A stretch of 11,898 nucleotides of DNA from JBBRMY01 sp038230595 (GCA_038230595.1 JBBRMY010000082.1:1-11898); one strand, 5' to 3'. Positions 1-6,268 are shown, counted from the stretch's first letter. Translations and numbers: made by a program. Notes: generated by a model from the sequence alone, not told the origin.

Positions 1-211
1 AAGAATGCCTTGGGGTCAGTTAGCTTAAATGATATACAAAAATAGTCTTAAAAAGTAATGATATTAATTCAATTAATCTTGCTTGACGCACTAGCTTATT
101 TTTTGCGCTAAAACAATTAACCTATGTGATATACGTAAGTATTAATATTTCAGTTGGAGGTTTTTTATATGTTAATTATCTTATACTTATTAATAAGCTA
201 ATCAGACTATA
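1..211. other. Leader/intergenic region before the S24 repressor
   Basis: This stretch is AT-rich. In frame 1 an open frame runs from the window edge to a TAG at 43-45 and could be the last 14 codons of a gene lying to the left, but it is too short to support. A perfect palindrome, ATTAATT-C-AATTAAT, lies at 63-77, just before a TTGACG hexamer at 83-88. No good -10 box follows at normal spacing, so I do not call a promoter. The palindrome is a candidate operator for the repressor encoded downstream, but that is inference only. Confidence 0.35.
156..201 (+). CDS. Possible 10-codon leader ORF with Shine-Dalgarno
   Basis: A GGAGG Shine-Dalgarno sequence (156-160) sits 8 nt before an ATG at 169. 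That ATG opens a 10-codon frame encoding MLIILYLLIS, which ends with TAA at 199-201. The repressor ATG at 212 follows after 10 nt and has no SD of its own, so ribosomes finishing the leader could reinitiate on the repressor. The strong SD stands out because most other starts here (efp, accB, accC, the reductase) lack one. The peptide is almost wholly hydrophobic. Whether it has a function, only couples translation, or is chance is not known. Confidence 0.4.
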
Positions 212-868
212 ATGAAAACATCGAATATTGGCGAAAGATTTGTGCAATTTGTAAATGCTGTTTCACCAACTCAGGTAGACTTTGCAAAGCGTATAGATAT
301 AAGCCCGCAAGCATTGCAAAAATATCTTAAGAGCGGCAGACAGCCTATGCCGGATGTTCTTATAAGGCTGCATGAATTAGGATGCAATATAAACTGGCTG
401 CTTACAGGCAAGGGAGAAATGATAACGGAGCTTAAGCTGTTTAAGCCGAGGACAAAGCCGGTACCGATAATAGGTGAAGTTCAGTGCGGAATACCAATAC
501 AAACTCAAATGATAGCGGATGATGTAAAGCAAATGGATATGTTCGATGTAAGCGGATATGACAGACCTTTTATAGTTATTGCGAAAGGAGATTCAATGTC
601 ACCCTATATAAATCACGGAGATCTGCTTTTATGCGCAGAAGATTCCGGGAAAGCAATAAAGAACGGGAAGGCAGTAGTAGTGAATTACAAATCAGAGCCG
701 GAGAATTATACTGCAAATGCGAAGCTGATAAAGCTGAACAATAAAAAGAACCTTGATGACGGAATTGTATTATATTCTGTGAATACTAAGTATCAGCCTT
801 CGAATCATAATAAGACTGAAATATTTAAGATATATCCTGTGATGAGGATAATAAGAGAGGTGAGGTAG
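212..868 (+). CDS. S24/LexA-type self-cleaving transcriptional repressor
   Basis: This 218-residue protein has the two-domain layout of phage CI/LexA-type repressors. Residues about 5-66 form an N-terminal helix-turn-helix (FAKRIDISPQALQKYL is the recognition part). Residues about 84-215 form an S24 peptidase/dimerisation domain. The nucleophile Ser128 lies in GDSM, and Lys171 in NAKLIKL aligns with the catalytic lysine of LexA. The presumed autocleavage bond is Cys92-Gly93 in EVQCGIP, like the Cys-Gly bond of UmuD. Family knowledge predicts cleavage stimulated by RecA filaments after DNA damage, releasing its target promoters; the target here is unknown. The start at ATG 212 gives a normal N-terminus but has no SD. 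The last 165 bp are repeated at 2693-2857. No integrase or phage structural gene is nearby, so it may be an orphan regulator left by a mobile element. Confidence 0.85.
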   Translation: MKTSNIGERFVQFVNAVSPTQVDFAKRIDISPQALQKYLKSGRQPMPDVLIRLHELGCNINWLLTGKGEMITELKLFKPRTKPVPIIGEVQCGIPIQTQMIADDVKQMDMFDVSGYDRPFIVIAKGDSMSPYINHGDLLLCAEDSGKAIKNGKAVVVNYKSEPENYTANAKLIKLNNKKNLDDGIVLYSVNTKYQPSNHNKTEIFKIYPVMRIIREVR

Positions 869-937
869 AAGTTAATGGTGCAAACAAATCCATTAGGAGA
901 TCTTTATAAGTACCAGAAGAATTAGGGAAAATTATAA

Positions 938-955
938 TGTTTACTATAATAAACA
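938..955. promoter_or_regulatory. hipBA operator site 1 (18-bp near-palindrome)
   Basis: The sequence is TGTTTACTATAATAAACA, an inverted repeat with TGTTTA/TAAACA arms in which 16 of 18 positions are symmetric. An identical copy lies 31 bp downstream. HipB-type antitoxins are dimers that repress their own operon by binding palindromes at the promoter, so this is the expected kind of site in the expected place. HipB binding itself is inferred. Confidence 0.65.
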
Positions 956-970
956 TATTCTATATATTTG
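940..970 (+). promoter_or_regulatory. Candidate hipBA promoter
   Basis: TATATTTG at 963-970 fits the Bacteroidetes -7 element TAnnTTTG. The same bases read as a sigma70-like -10 (TATATT, 963-968) lie 17 bp after TTTACT (940-945). Either reading puts the transcript start near 975, inside operator 2 and about 14 nt before the hipB ATG. Both operators would therefore occlude this promoter. The upstream element is weak (TTT instead of TTG). Confidence 0.45.
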
Positions 971-986
971 TTTACTATAATAAACA
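969..986. promoter_or_regulatory. hipBA operator site 2 (18-bp near-palindrome)
   Basis: This is an exact second copy of TGTTTACTATAATAAACA. It ends two bases before the hipB ATG at 989. The 31-bp centre-to-centre distance is close to three helical turns, so two dimers would sit on the same DNA face, which suits cooperative binding. The site overlaps the likely transcription start and leaves no room for an SD. Confidence 0.65.
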
Positions 987-988
987 AT

Positions 989-1312
989 ATGACTGAGAGA
1001 AAAAATGTTTTATTCCCAAAAAGTGAACAAATCTTAAGAAATCTGGGAGAAAATATCAAACTTGCGCGATTAAGAAGAAAACTGAGCGCAAATCAAATTG
1101 CTCAAAGAGCCGGGATAAGCAGAACGACATTATGGCAAGTTGAAAAAGGTGAACAGACTGTCGCAATAGGAATTTACGTTCAGGTACTTTTTGTATTGGG
1201 AATGGAAGAAGATCTGTTAAAAGTTGCAAATGATGATACATTAGGCAGAAAGCTTCAAGATGCAGACTTGATGGTAAAAAAAAGAGCACCTAAAATCAAA
1301 AGCTTAAAGTAA
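989..1312 (+). CDS. hipB: HipB-like antitoxin, XRE-family HTH protein
   Basis: This 107-residue protein is built around an XRE/Cro helix-turn-helix (about residues 15-75, with KLSANQIAQRAGISRTTLWQVEKG). It has a lysine-rich C-terminal tail (KKRAPKIKSLK). It is the DNA-binding antitoxin and autorepressor partner of the HipA kinase encoded immediately downstream, with the stop and start overlapping (TAATG at 1310-1314). The reading frame extends to a TTG at 968, but that start lies inside operator 2. ATG 989 is preferred because it gives MTERKN directly ahead of the conserved domain. Two identical palindromes upstream point to negative autoregulation. The name hipB rests on the gene pair, since XRE domains alone are not specific. 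Confidence 0.8.
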   Translation: MTERKNVLFPKSEQILRNLGENIKLARLRRKLSANQIAQRAGISRTTLWQVEKGEQTVAIGIYVQVLFVLGMEEDLLKVANDDTLGRKLQDADLMVKKRAPKIKSLK

Positions 1313-2553
1313 TGGGAAAAAAGGAAATATATGTGTATGCAGAATTCAATGGGTTAAAAACACCTGCACTGATGGGAAGCTTAAATATAGCTGTGACTAA
1401 AGGAAAAGAAATATTCTCGTTTGAATATTCAAAAGAGTGGCTACAAAGCGGAAACACAAATATTCTAGATCCGGATCTGAATTTTTATTCCGGACCGCAG
1501 TATCTTCCTGAAAGTAAATCTAATTTTGGATTATTTCTTGATTCATCACCTGACAGATGGGGAAGAATGCTGATGAAAAGAAGAGAAGCTATTTTAGCAA
1601 GAGAAGAGAGGAGAAATGAAAATACTCTTATGGAGTCCGATTATCTTCTTGGTGTATTTGATGAGCACAGAATGGGAGCCATCCGTTTTAAAACAGAGGA
1701 AGACGGACCTTTTTTAGACAATGATAAAAAATTTGCGTCCCCTCCCTGGGCATCACTAAGAGAATTAGAGCAGGCAAGCCTGCATATTGAAAATGAAGAC
1801 ACTGATAATCCGGCTGAGGTAAAAAAATGGTTATATATGCTAATAGCTCCCGGGTCTTCACTTGGCGGGGCAAGACCTAAAGCAAGCGTGGTTGATCCCG
1901 AAGGAGATCTCTGGATAGCAAAGTTTCCCAGCGCAAACGATGATAATGATATTGGTGCATGGGCAATGGTTGCTCACGATCTGGCAGTTTCAACGGGTAT
2001 AAATATGTCAGATTCAAAGCTCTTAAAACTTTCAAAGAAATATCACACATTCATAACAAAAAGATTTGACCGCATTAAAGATAAAAGAATACATTTTGCA
2101 TCTGCTATGACTATGCTCGGCTTATCCGACGGGGCTGAAGGAAGCTACCTCGATCTTGCTGCATTTATAATTAAAAACGGATCAAATGTAGATACAGATC
2201 TGGAAGAACTCTGGAGAAGAATTGTATTCAGTATTTGCATAACAAATACTGATGATCACCTGAGAAATCACGGATTCATTCTGACAGATACAGGCTGGAC
2301 GCTTTCACCGGCTTATGATATAAATCCTGTTGCACATGGTACCGGATTAAGTCTGAACATTTCCGAAACAGATAATTCATTAAGTGAGGATCTGGCAATG
2401 GATGCGGCAAAATATTTCAGGGTTAATGATAAACGAGCTGAGGAAATAATAAAAAAAATAAAGAGATCTGTTTCTAACTGGCGGGAAACTGCCAAAAAAC
2501 ATAACATTTCAAGAAGCTCTCAGGATAGAATGGCTAATGCTTTCAGAATTTAA
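1312..2553 (+). CDS. hipA: HipA-family serine/threonine kinase toxin
   Basis: At 413 residues this is a full-length HipA-like kinase (E. coli HipA is 440). The N-terminal HipA subdomain covers about residues 1-115 (FGLFLDSSPDRWGR is typical). The kinase core follows, with the glycine/serine loop APGSSLGGARPKAS (179-192), the ATP-binding Lys204 in WIAKF, the catalytic loop NTDDHLRNH (Asp314, Asn319) and the metal-binding Asp336 in SPAYDINP. HipA kinases stop translation and induce dormancy by phosphorylating targets such as glutamyl-tRNA synthetase; the substrate of this one cannot be read from the sequence. All key residues are present, so it is likely active. It overlaps hipB and should be translationally coupled to it. 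I see no terminator directly after it; the gene runs into a region of gene remnants. Confidence 0.9.
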   Translation: MGKKEIYVYAEFNGLKTPALMGSLNIAVTKGKEIFSFEYSKEWLQSGNTNILDPDLNFYSGPQYLPESKSNFGLFLDSSPDRWGRMLMKRREAILAREERRNENTLMESDYLLGVFDEHRMGAIRFKTEEDGPFLDNDKKFASPPWASLRELEQASLHIENEDTDNPAEVKKWLYMLIAPGSSLGGARPKASVVDPEGDLWIAKFPSANDDNDIGAWAMVAHDLAVSTGINMSDSKLLKLSKKYHTFITKRFDRIKDKRIHFASAMTMLGLSDGAEGSYLDLAAFIIKNGSNVDTDLEELWRRIVFSICITNTDDHLRNHGFILTDTGWTLSPAYDINPVAHGTGLSLNISETDNSLSEDLAMDAAKYFRVNDKRAEEIIKKIKRSVSNWRETAKKHNISRSSQDRMANAFRI

Positions 2554-2601
2554 TGTGCTATATTGCAAACTAAAAATATGAAAATACACATTCCACCAAC
2601 A

Positions 2602-2688
2602 TTACTTTACTAATACCATTCTTTTTGTCTCACTAAAACTTCCTGAATTTAAAGTAGAAAAATATATTCCCGTTGAAAGTCCTGTGCC
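2602..2688 (-). pseudogene. Remnant of a T9SS C-terminal sorting domain
   Basis: Read on the reverse strand, this encodes about 28 codons ending in TAA (2604-2602): GLSTGIYFSTL, then NSGSFSETKRMVLVK and stop. That is the last third of a type A T9SS sorting domain, closely like the end of the intact protein encoded at 2887-4440 (GLSSGIYFYTL, FSETKRMVLIK). Nothing upstream on that strand continues the frame, because the sequence switches at about 2690 into the S24-gene tail. It is a decapitated gene end, derived either from a duplication of the neighbour or from another member of this large secreted-protein class. Confidence 0.75.
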
Positions 2689-2692
2689 GTAA

Positions 2693-2857
2693 AATTATAC
2701 AGCTAATGCGAAGCTTATAAAGCTGAACAATAAAATGAATCTGGATGACGGGATTGTATTATATTCAGTGAATACAAAGTATCAGCCATCGAATCATAAT
2801 AAGACTGAAATTTTTAAGATATATCCTGTGATGAGGATAATAAGGGAGGTGAGGTAG
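2693..2857 (+). pseudogene. Second copy of the S24 repressor gene 3' end
   Basis: These 165 bp match 704-868 without any gap, stop codon included, with 12 mismatches (about 93% identity). Eleven mismatches are synonymous in the S24 frame and one changes Lys178 to Met. The fragment holds only the C-terminal part of the S24 domain, with no start and no Ser128, so it cannot work. With 704-868 it forms a pair of direct repeats bracketing hipBA. The synonymous bias means most changes arose while the source was a working gene, so it descends from a diverged paralogue and is not a decayed copy of the gene at 212. Confidence 0.85.
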
Positions 2858-2865
2858 AGGTAAAA

Positions 2866-2884
2866 ATGATTACCCTTCGGGAAT
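2866..2884 (-). terminator. Weak terminator-like hairpin after the T9SS gene
   Basis: On the reverse strand, ATTCCC-GAA-GGGTAAT forms a short stem with one bulged base, followed by CATTTTTACC. It begins a few bases after the stop codon of the gene at 2887-4440. The stem is short and the U-run is only five, so this is a modest candidate. Confidence 0.35.
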
Positions 2885-2886
2885 GT

Positions 2887-4440
2887 TTATTTTATTAGTA
2901 CCATTCTCTTTGTTTCGGAAAACTTGCCTGAATTTAAAGTATAGAAATATATTCCGGATGATAACCCTTCTGCATTAAATTCAACTGTATAGCTACCTGC
3001 ATTTTGAATTTTATTTATTATCGTTGTAATTTCTTTTCCATTCAGGTCATACACTTTCAGTGTAACAAAATTCGTATTTTGTAATTCGTAATTGATCTTG
3101 GTGCTTGGGTTAAATGGATTAGGATAATTTTGAAATAATGAAAAGGATCTCGGAGTTTCAGAAATGTTCTGAATAATGCCGGTCGTTTGATCAATTCTTA
3201 TTGTTACAAAATCATAATAATTTCCTTGTCCTTCCCCAGTCACAAAAACGTTGCCTAATTTATCAATAGCTATACCTTCGGAAAAATAATTGCTTATTGG
3301 GTTACCTGTATAGATTATACTCCAAATTAAATTTCCATTATTATCATACTTTAAGACCTGGTATTGTGAATTACTTTGATTATTCTCTAAATTGCATGAA
3401 ACATAAACATTACCTAAAGTATCCAAGGTTAAAAATGAATTGGGAGGTAGCCCAATACCATCTACAGTTTTATCCCACATTAAAATTCCATCTGATGAAT
3501 ATTTTATCGTTGAATATTGAAAACTATTAGTAACTCCAGTTATATATATATTTCCTTCAATATCCAATTTCATATCAGAACTACCGGAACCCCCATTATC
3601 AAGTATTCTTGCTTCCCAAATAACATTTCCATCCGGATCATATTTTACAGTATAATAATTGGATCCACCATCCGGACCATTACTTCTACCAGTTACAATT
3701 ATATTATCAGAAGAATCTAATAAAACCCGAGATGGATCATCATATCCATTTGTTGGATCACCACCATGATATATTTTATACCAGATCACATTACCAGCTG
3801 AATCACATTTAACAGTTAAAAAGTCCCTATCATTTCCTGAATTATATATTCTACAAATAAAAATAATATTATTATTTTTGTCAACAATGACACCTTTTAC
3901 ACTTTCAACAGCATAAAACTGAGGGTAAACTTTTTTCCATAATGAATCACCATTCTTATTACATTTTAATAAAACCGGACCGATAAGACTTTGACCGGAA
4001 GCGTTCCGGCCTGCATATACAATGTTATTATTTTTATCAAAATAACTTCTTAGAGTGGAACAGTAATACTCACGTGAATATAATAAATCACCCGATGGAT
4101 TATACTTTAGAATATATCTTCCTGAAATATAAATGTTTGATGAATCGTCCATTAAAAGTGCATTTCCTGCTGATGCAAGGGAGTCAGGTGGACGAAATAT
4201 TCGTGACCAGAGAGAATCGCCTGAAATATTATATTTTATTAATGCAGGTTTGTCTTTATTGCTTGTAAAACCAAAAGTGCCAGCTACATAAATGTTTCCT
4301 AGATTATCTGGATTCAATACTAATGGGATGTCCCAAGTACTAACTCCAAATCTTCGTGACCAGGAGATTTGGGGCTGCGCAAAAGAAATAGATGAAAGAA
4401 TTGATAAAAGCGATAAATATAAAATAATTTTTTTTTTCAT
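2887..4440 (-). CDS. Secreted SBBP beta-propeller-repeat protein with T9SS type A sorting domain
   Basis: This protein has 517 residues. Residues 1-21 are a Sec signal peptide (MKKK, hydrophobic core, cleavage after SFA). Residues about 45-405 hold eight copies of a motif like GNIYVTG (at 48, 101, 138, 190, 245, 296, 343 and 396), mostly preceded by D-x-x-(G/D/N)N and separated by YD.(D/N)GN(L/V)IW segments, which is the SBBP-type beta-propeller signature. Residues about 427-517 are a type A T9SS C-terminal domain with FQNYPNPFNPST (436-447) and the terminal KRMVLIK. Such proteins cross the outer membrane by the type IX system and end up on the surface or outside. The repeats suggest a binding or structural scaffold; no catalytic motif is visible. 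Its ATG overlaps by one base the stop of the oxidase-like gene upstream, so the two are probably co-transcribed and coupled. Confidence 0.9.
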   Translation of the reverse strand: MKKKIILYLSLLSILSSISFAQPQISWSRRFGVSTWDIPLVLNPDNLGNIYVAGTFGFTSNKDKPALIKYNISGDSLWSRIFRPPDSLASAGNALLMDDSSNIYISGRYILKYNPSGDLLYSREYYCSTLRSYFDKNNNIVYAGRNASGQSLIGPVLLKCNKNGDSLWKKVYPQFYAVESVKGVIVDKNNNIIFICRIYNSGNDRDFLTVKCDSAGNVIWYKIYHGGDPTNGYDDPSRVLLDSSDNIIVTGRSNGPDGGSNYYTVKYDPDGNVIWEARILDNGGSGSSDMKLDIEGNIYITGVTNSFQYSTIKYSSDGILMWDKTVDGIGLPPNSFLTLDTLGNVYVSCNLENNQSNSQYQVLKYDNNGNLIWSIIYTGNPISNYFSEGIAIDKLGNVFVTGEGQGNYYDFVTIRIDQTTGIIQNISETPRSFSLFQNYPNPFNPSTKINYELQNTNFVTLKVYDLNGKEITTIINKIQNAGSYTVEFNAEGLSSGIYFYTLNSGKFSETKRMVLIK

Positions 4441-5363
4441 TAAACTGCGTCAACTAAATTAACTATGATTGCAATCGATGGAATCTTAACAGTTTTTCCA
4501 TCTGGATCAGTTCCATTTCTTAAAACAAACAACATATATTTACCTGTAGGAGCAATATTATGATTTGCAGGGGGTGTAATATTAAGAGTAGTATTGGAGC
4601 CGTGCACTGGGCGAAATTTTAACTCAATTGCTCTCTGATCTTGATCAAAACCGTGAGTTGGACAGCCAAATCTAATTAACATAACACTAATTATAGTTTC
4701 CGTAACATCAATCGAAAAATCAACTGTATATGAAATGTTAGAAACATCTGTTAGAATTCTTGGTCTTGGAAAAGTAATAGGATCTATAAATAAATAATCT
4801 GGCGAATAGACTTCAAGATTTTTATTACCATCACCTAAAGTGTATGGTACTTCACCACCAGAAATTAATACAGTAGCATCAGGTGTAAGGACCGCTGTAG
4901 AATGATACATTCGAGTATAAGTATGAGCTTTTAACATAGTAGAAGTTCCTACACCATTTGCAGCATAAGGATCATACATTTCAGGGATTGTGACAGCATT
5001 TTCCCGTAAATTTGCCCCCTGAGTACCACCGATTACAAAAATCCTTTTATCAGGCAAAATAACACTATTAGAATTATAACGTGGAAGATTCAAAGGTGCT
5101 TTTGCAACCCAAGATAATCCTCTGGTACTACTTAAATCAATCATTTCGGTCGAATTTAAAGCAACTACTTCATTATTTACAATCTCATGCCCACCTAATA
5201 AAAGAACTTTCATTGAAGTTGATCCAGGGGTAACAGTATCAATTGTTAATAAAATTGAATTACAATGCTCTCGCATTTTTTGACGAGACAAAACTGAATT
5301 AAAATACTGCATTGGAGCACCCAGCCCTTTTACATTTAATCGCCAAGTTGAAGTCATTGGCAT
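4440..5363 (-). CDS. Copper radical oxidase-like protein (galactose/glyoxal oxidase family), 5'-truncated
   Basis: This frame encodes 307 residues: Kelch-like blades (VLLLGGHE, RIFVIGG, TVLISGGE) followed by a DUF1929-type early-set domain (about 200-305; PTHGFDQDQR, PPANHNIAPTGKYMLFVL). All five residues of the galactose oxidase copper-radical site can be aligned: Cys34 (with Tyr96 the Cys-Tyr crosslink), axial Tyr153, and copper ligands His154 (RMYHS) and His237 (THGFDQDQR). The family oxidises alcohols or aldehydes and makes hydrogen peroxide. The gene is abnormal at its 5' end. The frame stays open and protein-like for 25 codons before the ATG (TYPGAHLIP..., with AGEVFYT just before MPMTSTW) to a TAA at 5441-5439, with no start codon there. 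The signal peptide and first blade are missing. It is probably a truncated gene restarted at an internal ATG, or a pseudogene. The stop overlaps the next gene's ATG. Confidence 0.75.
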   Translation of the reverse strand: MPMTSTWRLNVKGLGAPMQYFNSVLSRQKMREHCNSILLTIDTVTPGSTSMKVLLLGGHEIVNNEVVALNSTEMIDLSSTRGLSWVAKAPLNLPRYNSNSVILPDKRIFVIGGTQGANLRENAVTIPEMYDPYAANGVGTSTMLKAHTYTRMYHSTAVLTPDATVLISGGEVPYTLGDGNKNLEVYSPDYLFIDPITFPRPRILTDVSNISYTVDFSIDVTETIISVMLIRFGCPTHGFDQDQRAIELKFRPVHGSNTTLNITPPANHNIAPTGKYMLFVLRNGTDPDGKTVKIPSIAIIVNLVDAV

Positions 5364-5653
5364 AGTATAAAAGACTTCGCCTGCTTTAATATTTTCAGAG
5401 CTATTATTAAAGGGAATTAAATGAGCTCCAGGATATGTTTAAGGAAATTTATTAAAAAATTATAAAATTGAGGTAAATTAAATTATAAAATACTGAAACT
5501 TGTTTCTTTTAAACATTCTAAATATTTTGAAAATAAATGTCAAGCGAATAATTACTAAAAGTGCCTTTAATTAAATATTAATTCGAAAAGAACTTAAGTA
5601 ATATTTTTATAATATTGTGAATATCATAACCCACTGACTTTTGCTGGATCGTA

Positions 5654-5680
5654 GATTGAGATTGAGATTGAGATTGAGAT
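5654..5680. repeat. Tandem hexamer repeat (GATTGA)4 + GAT
   Basis: Four perfect GATTGA units plus a half unit run without interruption. Such short tandem repeats can change length by slippage. No coding frame or promoter is evident around it, so phase variation is not indicated. Confidence 0.9.
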
Positions 5681-5872
5681 AATAACATATAACATTGCTA
5701 TGAGATAGCCGATCTCATTTTTAAGTTCGTATAAAAAGTCTCCATATATTTTTTAACATTACCTATAAGTTTCTAAACAGTTTAGAACTGCGTATTGTAT
5801 AACATCTAAGAAATTTAATTCAATATTTCAAAGTTTTTAATAAAATGTTACATTCAATTTCCTAAATATTAT

Positions 5873-5899
5873 TGCTGGTGAAGTCACCAACAGTGGCTA
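5873..5899. repeat. Imperfect inverted repeat, relative of the one at 6721-6753
   Basis: TTGCTGGTG-AAGT-CACCAACAG forms an imperfect hairpin followed by TGGCTA and a run of A. The same pattern, TTGTTGGTG...CACCAACA, then two bases and GGC and an A-run, recurs at 6721-6753. They appear to be two members of one small dispersed repeat. Confidence 0.5.
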
Positions 5900-5925
5900 G
5901 AAAAAAATGCATTCATATTCTTTCT

Positions 5926-5959
5926 AAAAAAATAGCCCATAACACTCGTCATAGGCTAT
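5926..5959 (-). terminator. Rho-independent terminator, reverse strand
   Basis: On the reverse strand the stem ATAGCCTAT/ATGGGCTAT (one mismatch, 10-nt loop) is followed at once by seven T. This is a regular terminator, placed about 45 bp after the stop of the short coding-like frame at 6004-6087. It suggests that something on this strand was once transcribed. Confidence 0.65.
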
Positions 5960-6003
5960 AATAAAATATACTACCTATATTTCCATTTTTACAAGTACCC
6001 TTC

Positions 6004-6087
6004 TTACTTAGTCATTGATTTAACCTCTTCAGGTGGTTGTTGGTTCTTATTTAGTGAAAGCTTATCCAACATTTTTGGGTTGAACAT
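6004..6087 (-). CDS. Short coding-like frame of 27 codons, possibly a gene remnant
   Basis: The reverse strand reads MFNPKMLDKLSLNKNQQPPE, then EVKSMTK and stop. It looks like a soluble, charged protein tail and is followed by a good terminator. Directly upstream, in another frame, a 40-codon open stretch reads FTLIIAIVDVIVLIDRNVQPK and then runs to a stop at 6070-6068. Removing one A from the AAAAA run at about 6072-6076 would join the two into a membrane-segment protein with a charged tail. No start codon is visible for the longer version before the tRNA. It is unrecognised: it may be a frameshifted remnant, a real small protein, or chance. Confidence 0.3.
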   Translation of the reverse strand: MFNPKMLDKLSLNKNQQPPEEVKSMTK

Positions 6088-6184
6088 TCCGATCAATCAG
6101 AACTATAACATCAACAATGGCGATGATAAGTGTGAATCTATCAGACTTGAAAAAATTTAATATTTGAAATATCTTGTATGATAA

Positions 6185-6257
6185 GCGGGAATAGCTCAGT
6201 TGGTAGAGCACAACCTTGCCAAGGTTGGGGTCGCGGGTTCGAGTCCCGTTTCCCGCT
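6185..6257 (+). tRNA. tRNA-Gly (anticodon GCC)
   Basis: A full cloverleaf can be drawn: acceptor GCGGGAA/TTCCCGC with discriminator T, D-arm GCTC...GAGC, anticodon stem CAACC/GGTTG around loop TTGCCAA (anticodon GCC), and T-arm CGGGTTCGAGTCCCG. It is 73 nt long with no encoded CCA. It lies 11 nt before tRNA-Cys and is probably processed from the same transcript, which ends at the terminator after tRNA-Cys. Confidence 0.97.
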
Positions 6258-6268
6258 CTTTTTTATTT

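Larger units (their letters stand above)
5442..5925. other. AT-rich gene-free stretch with small palindromes
   Basis: No credible coding frame is visible on either strand. The stretch begins where the oxidase frame is broken. It holds a hexamer tandem repeat (5654-5680), an inverted repeat ATGAGAT-AGCCG-ATCTCAT (5700-5718) followed by five T, a palindrome TTCTAAA-CAG-TTTAGAA (5771-5787), and the inverted repeat listed at 5873-5899. None of the short palindromes has an assigned role. The composition suggests degenerate, non-selected DNA between an accessory block and the tRNAs. Confidence 0.5.

Noticed and set aside
1..45. End of an upstream gene in frame 1 (TAG at 43-45)
   Set aside because: Only 14 codons are visible with no recognisable motif, so it cannot be told from chance.
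968..988. TTG start for hipB at 968
   Set aside because: It would place the first codons inside operator 2 and adds residues outside the HTH domain; ATG 989 is the simpler start.
212..2857. Complete prophage or insertion sequence
   Set aside because: There is a phage-type repressor and flanking direct repeats, but no integrase, transposase, terminal inverted repeats or structural genes.
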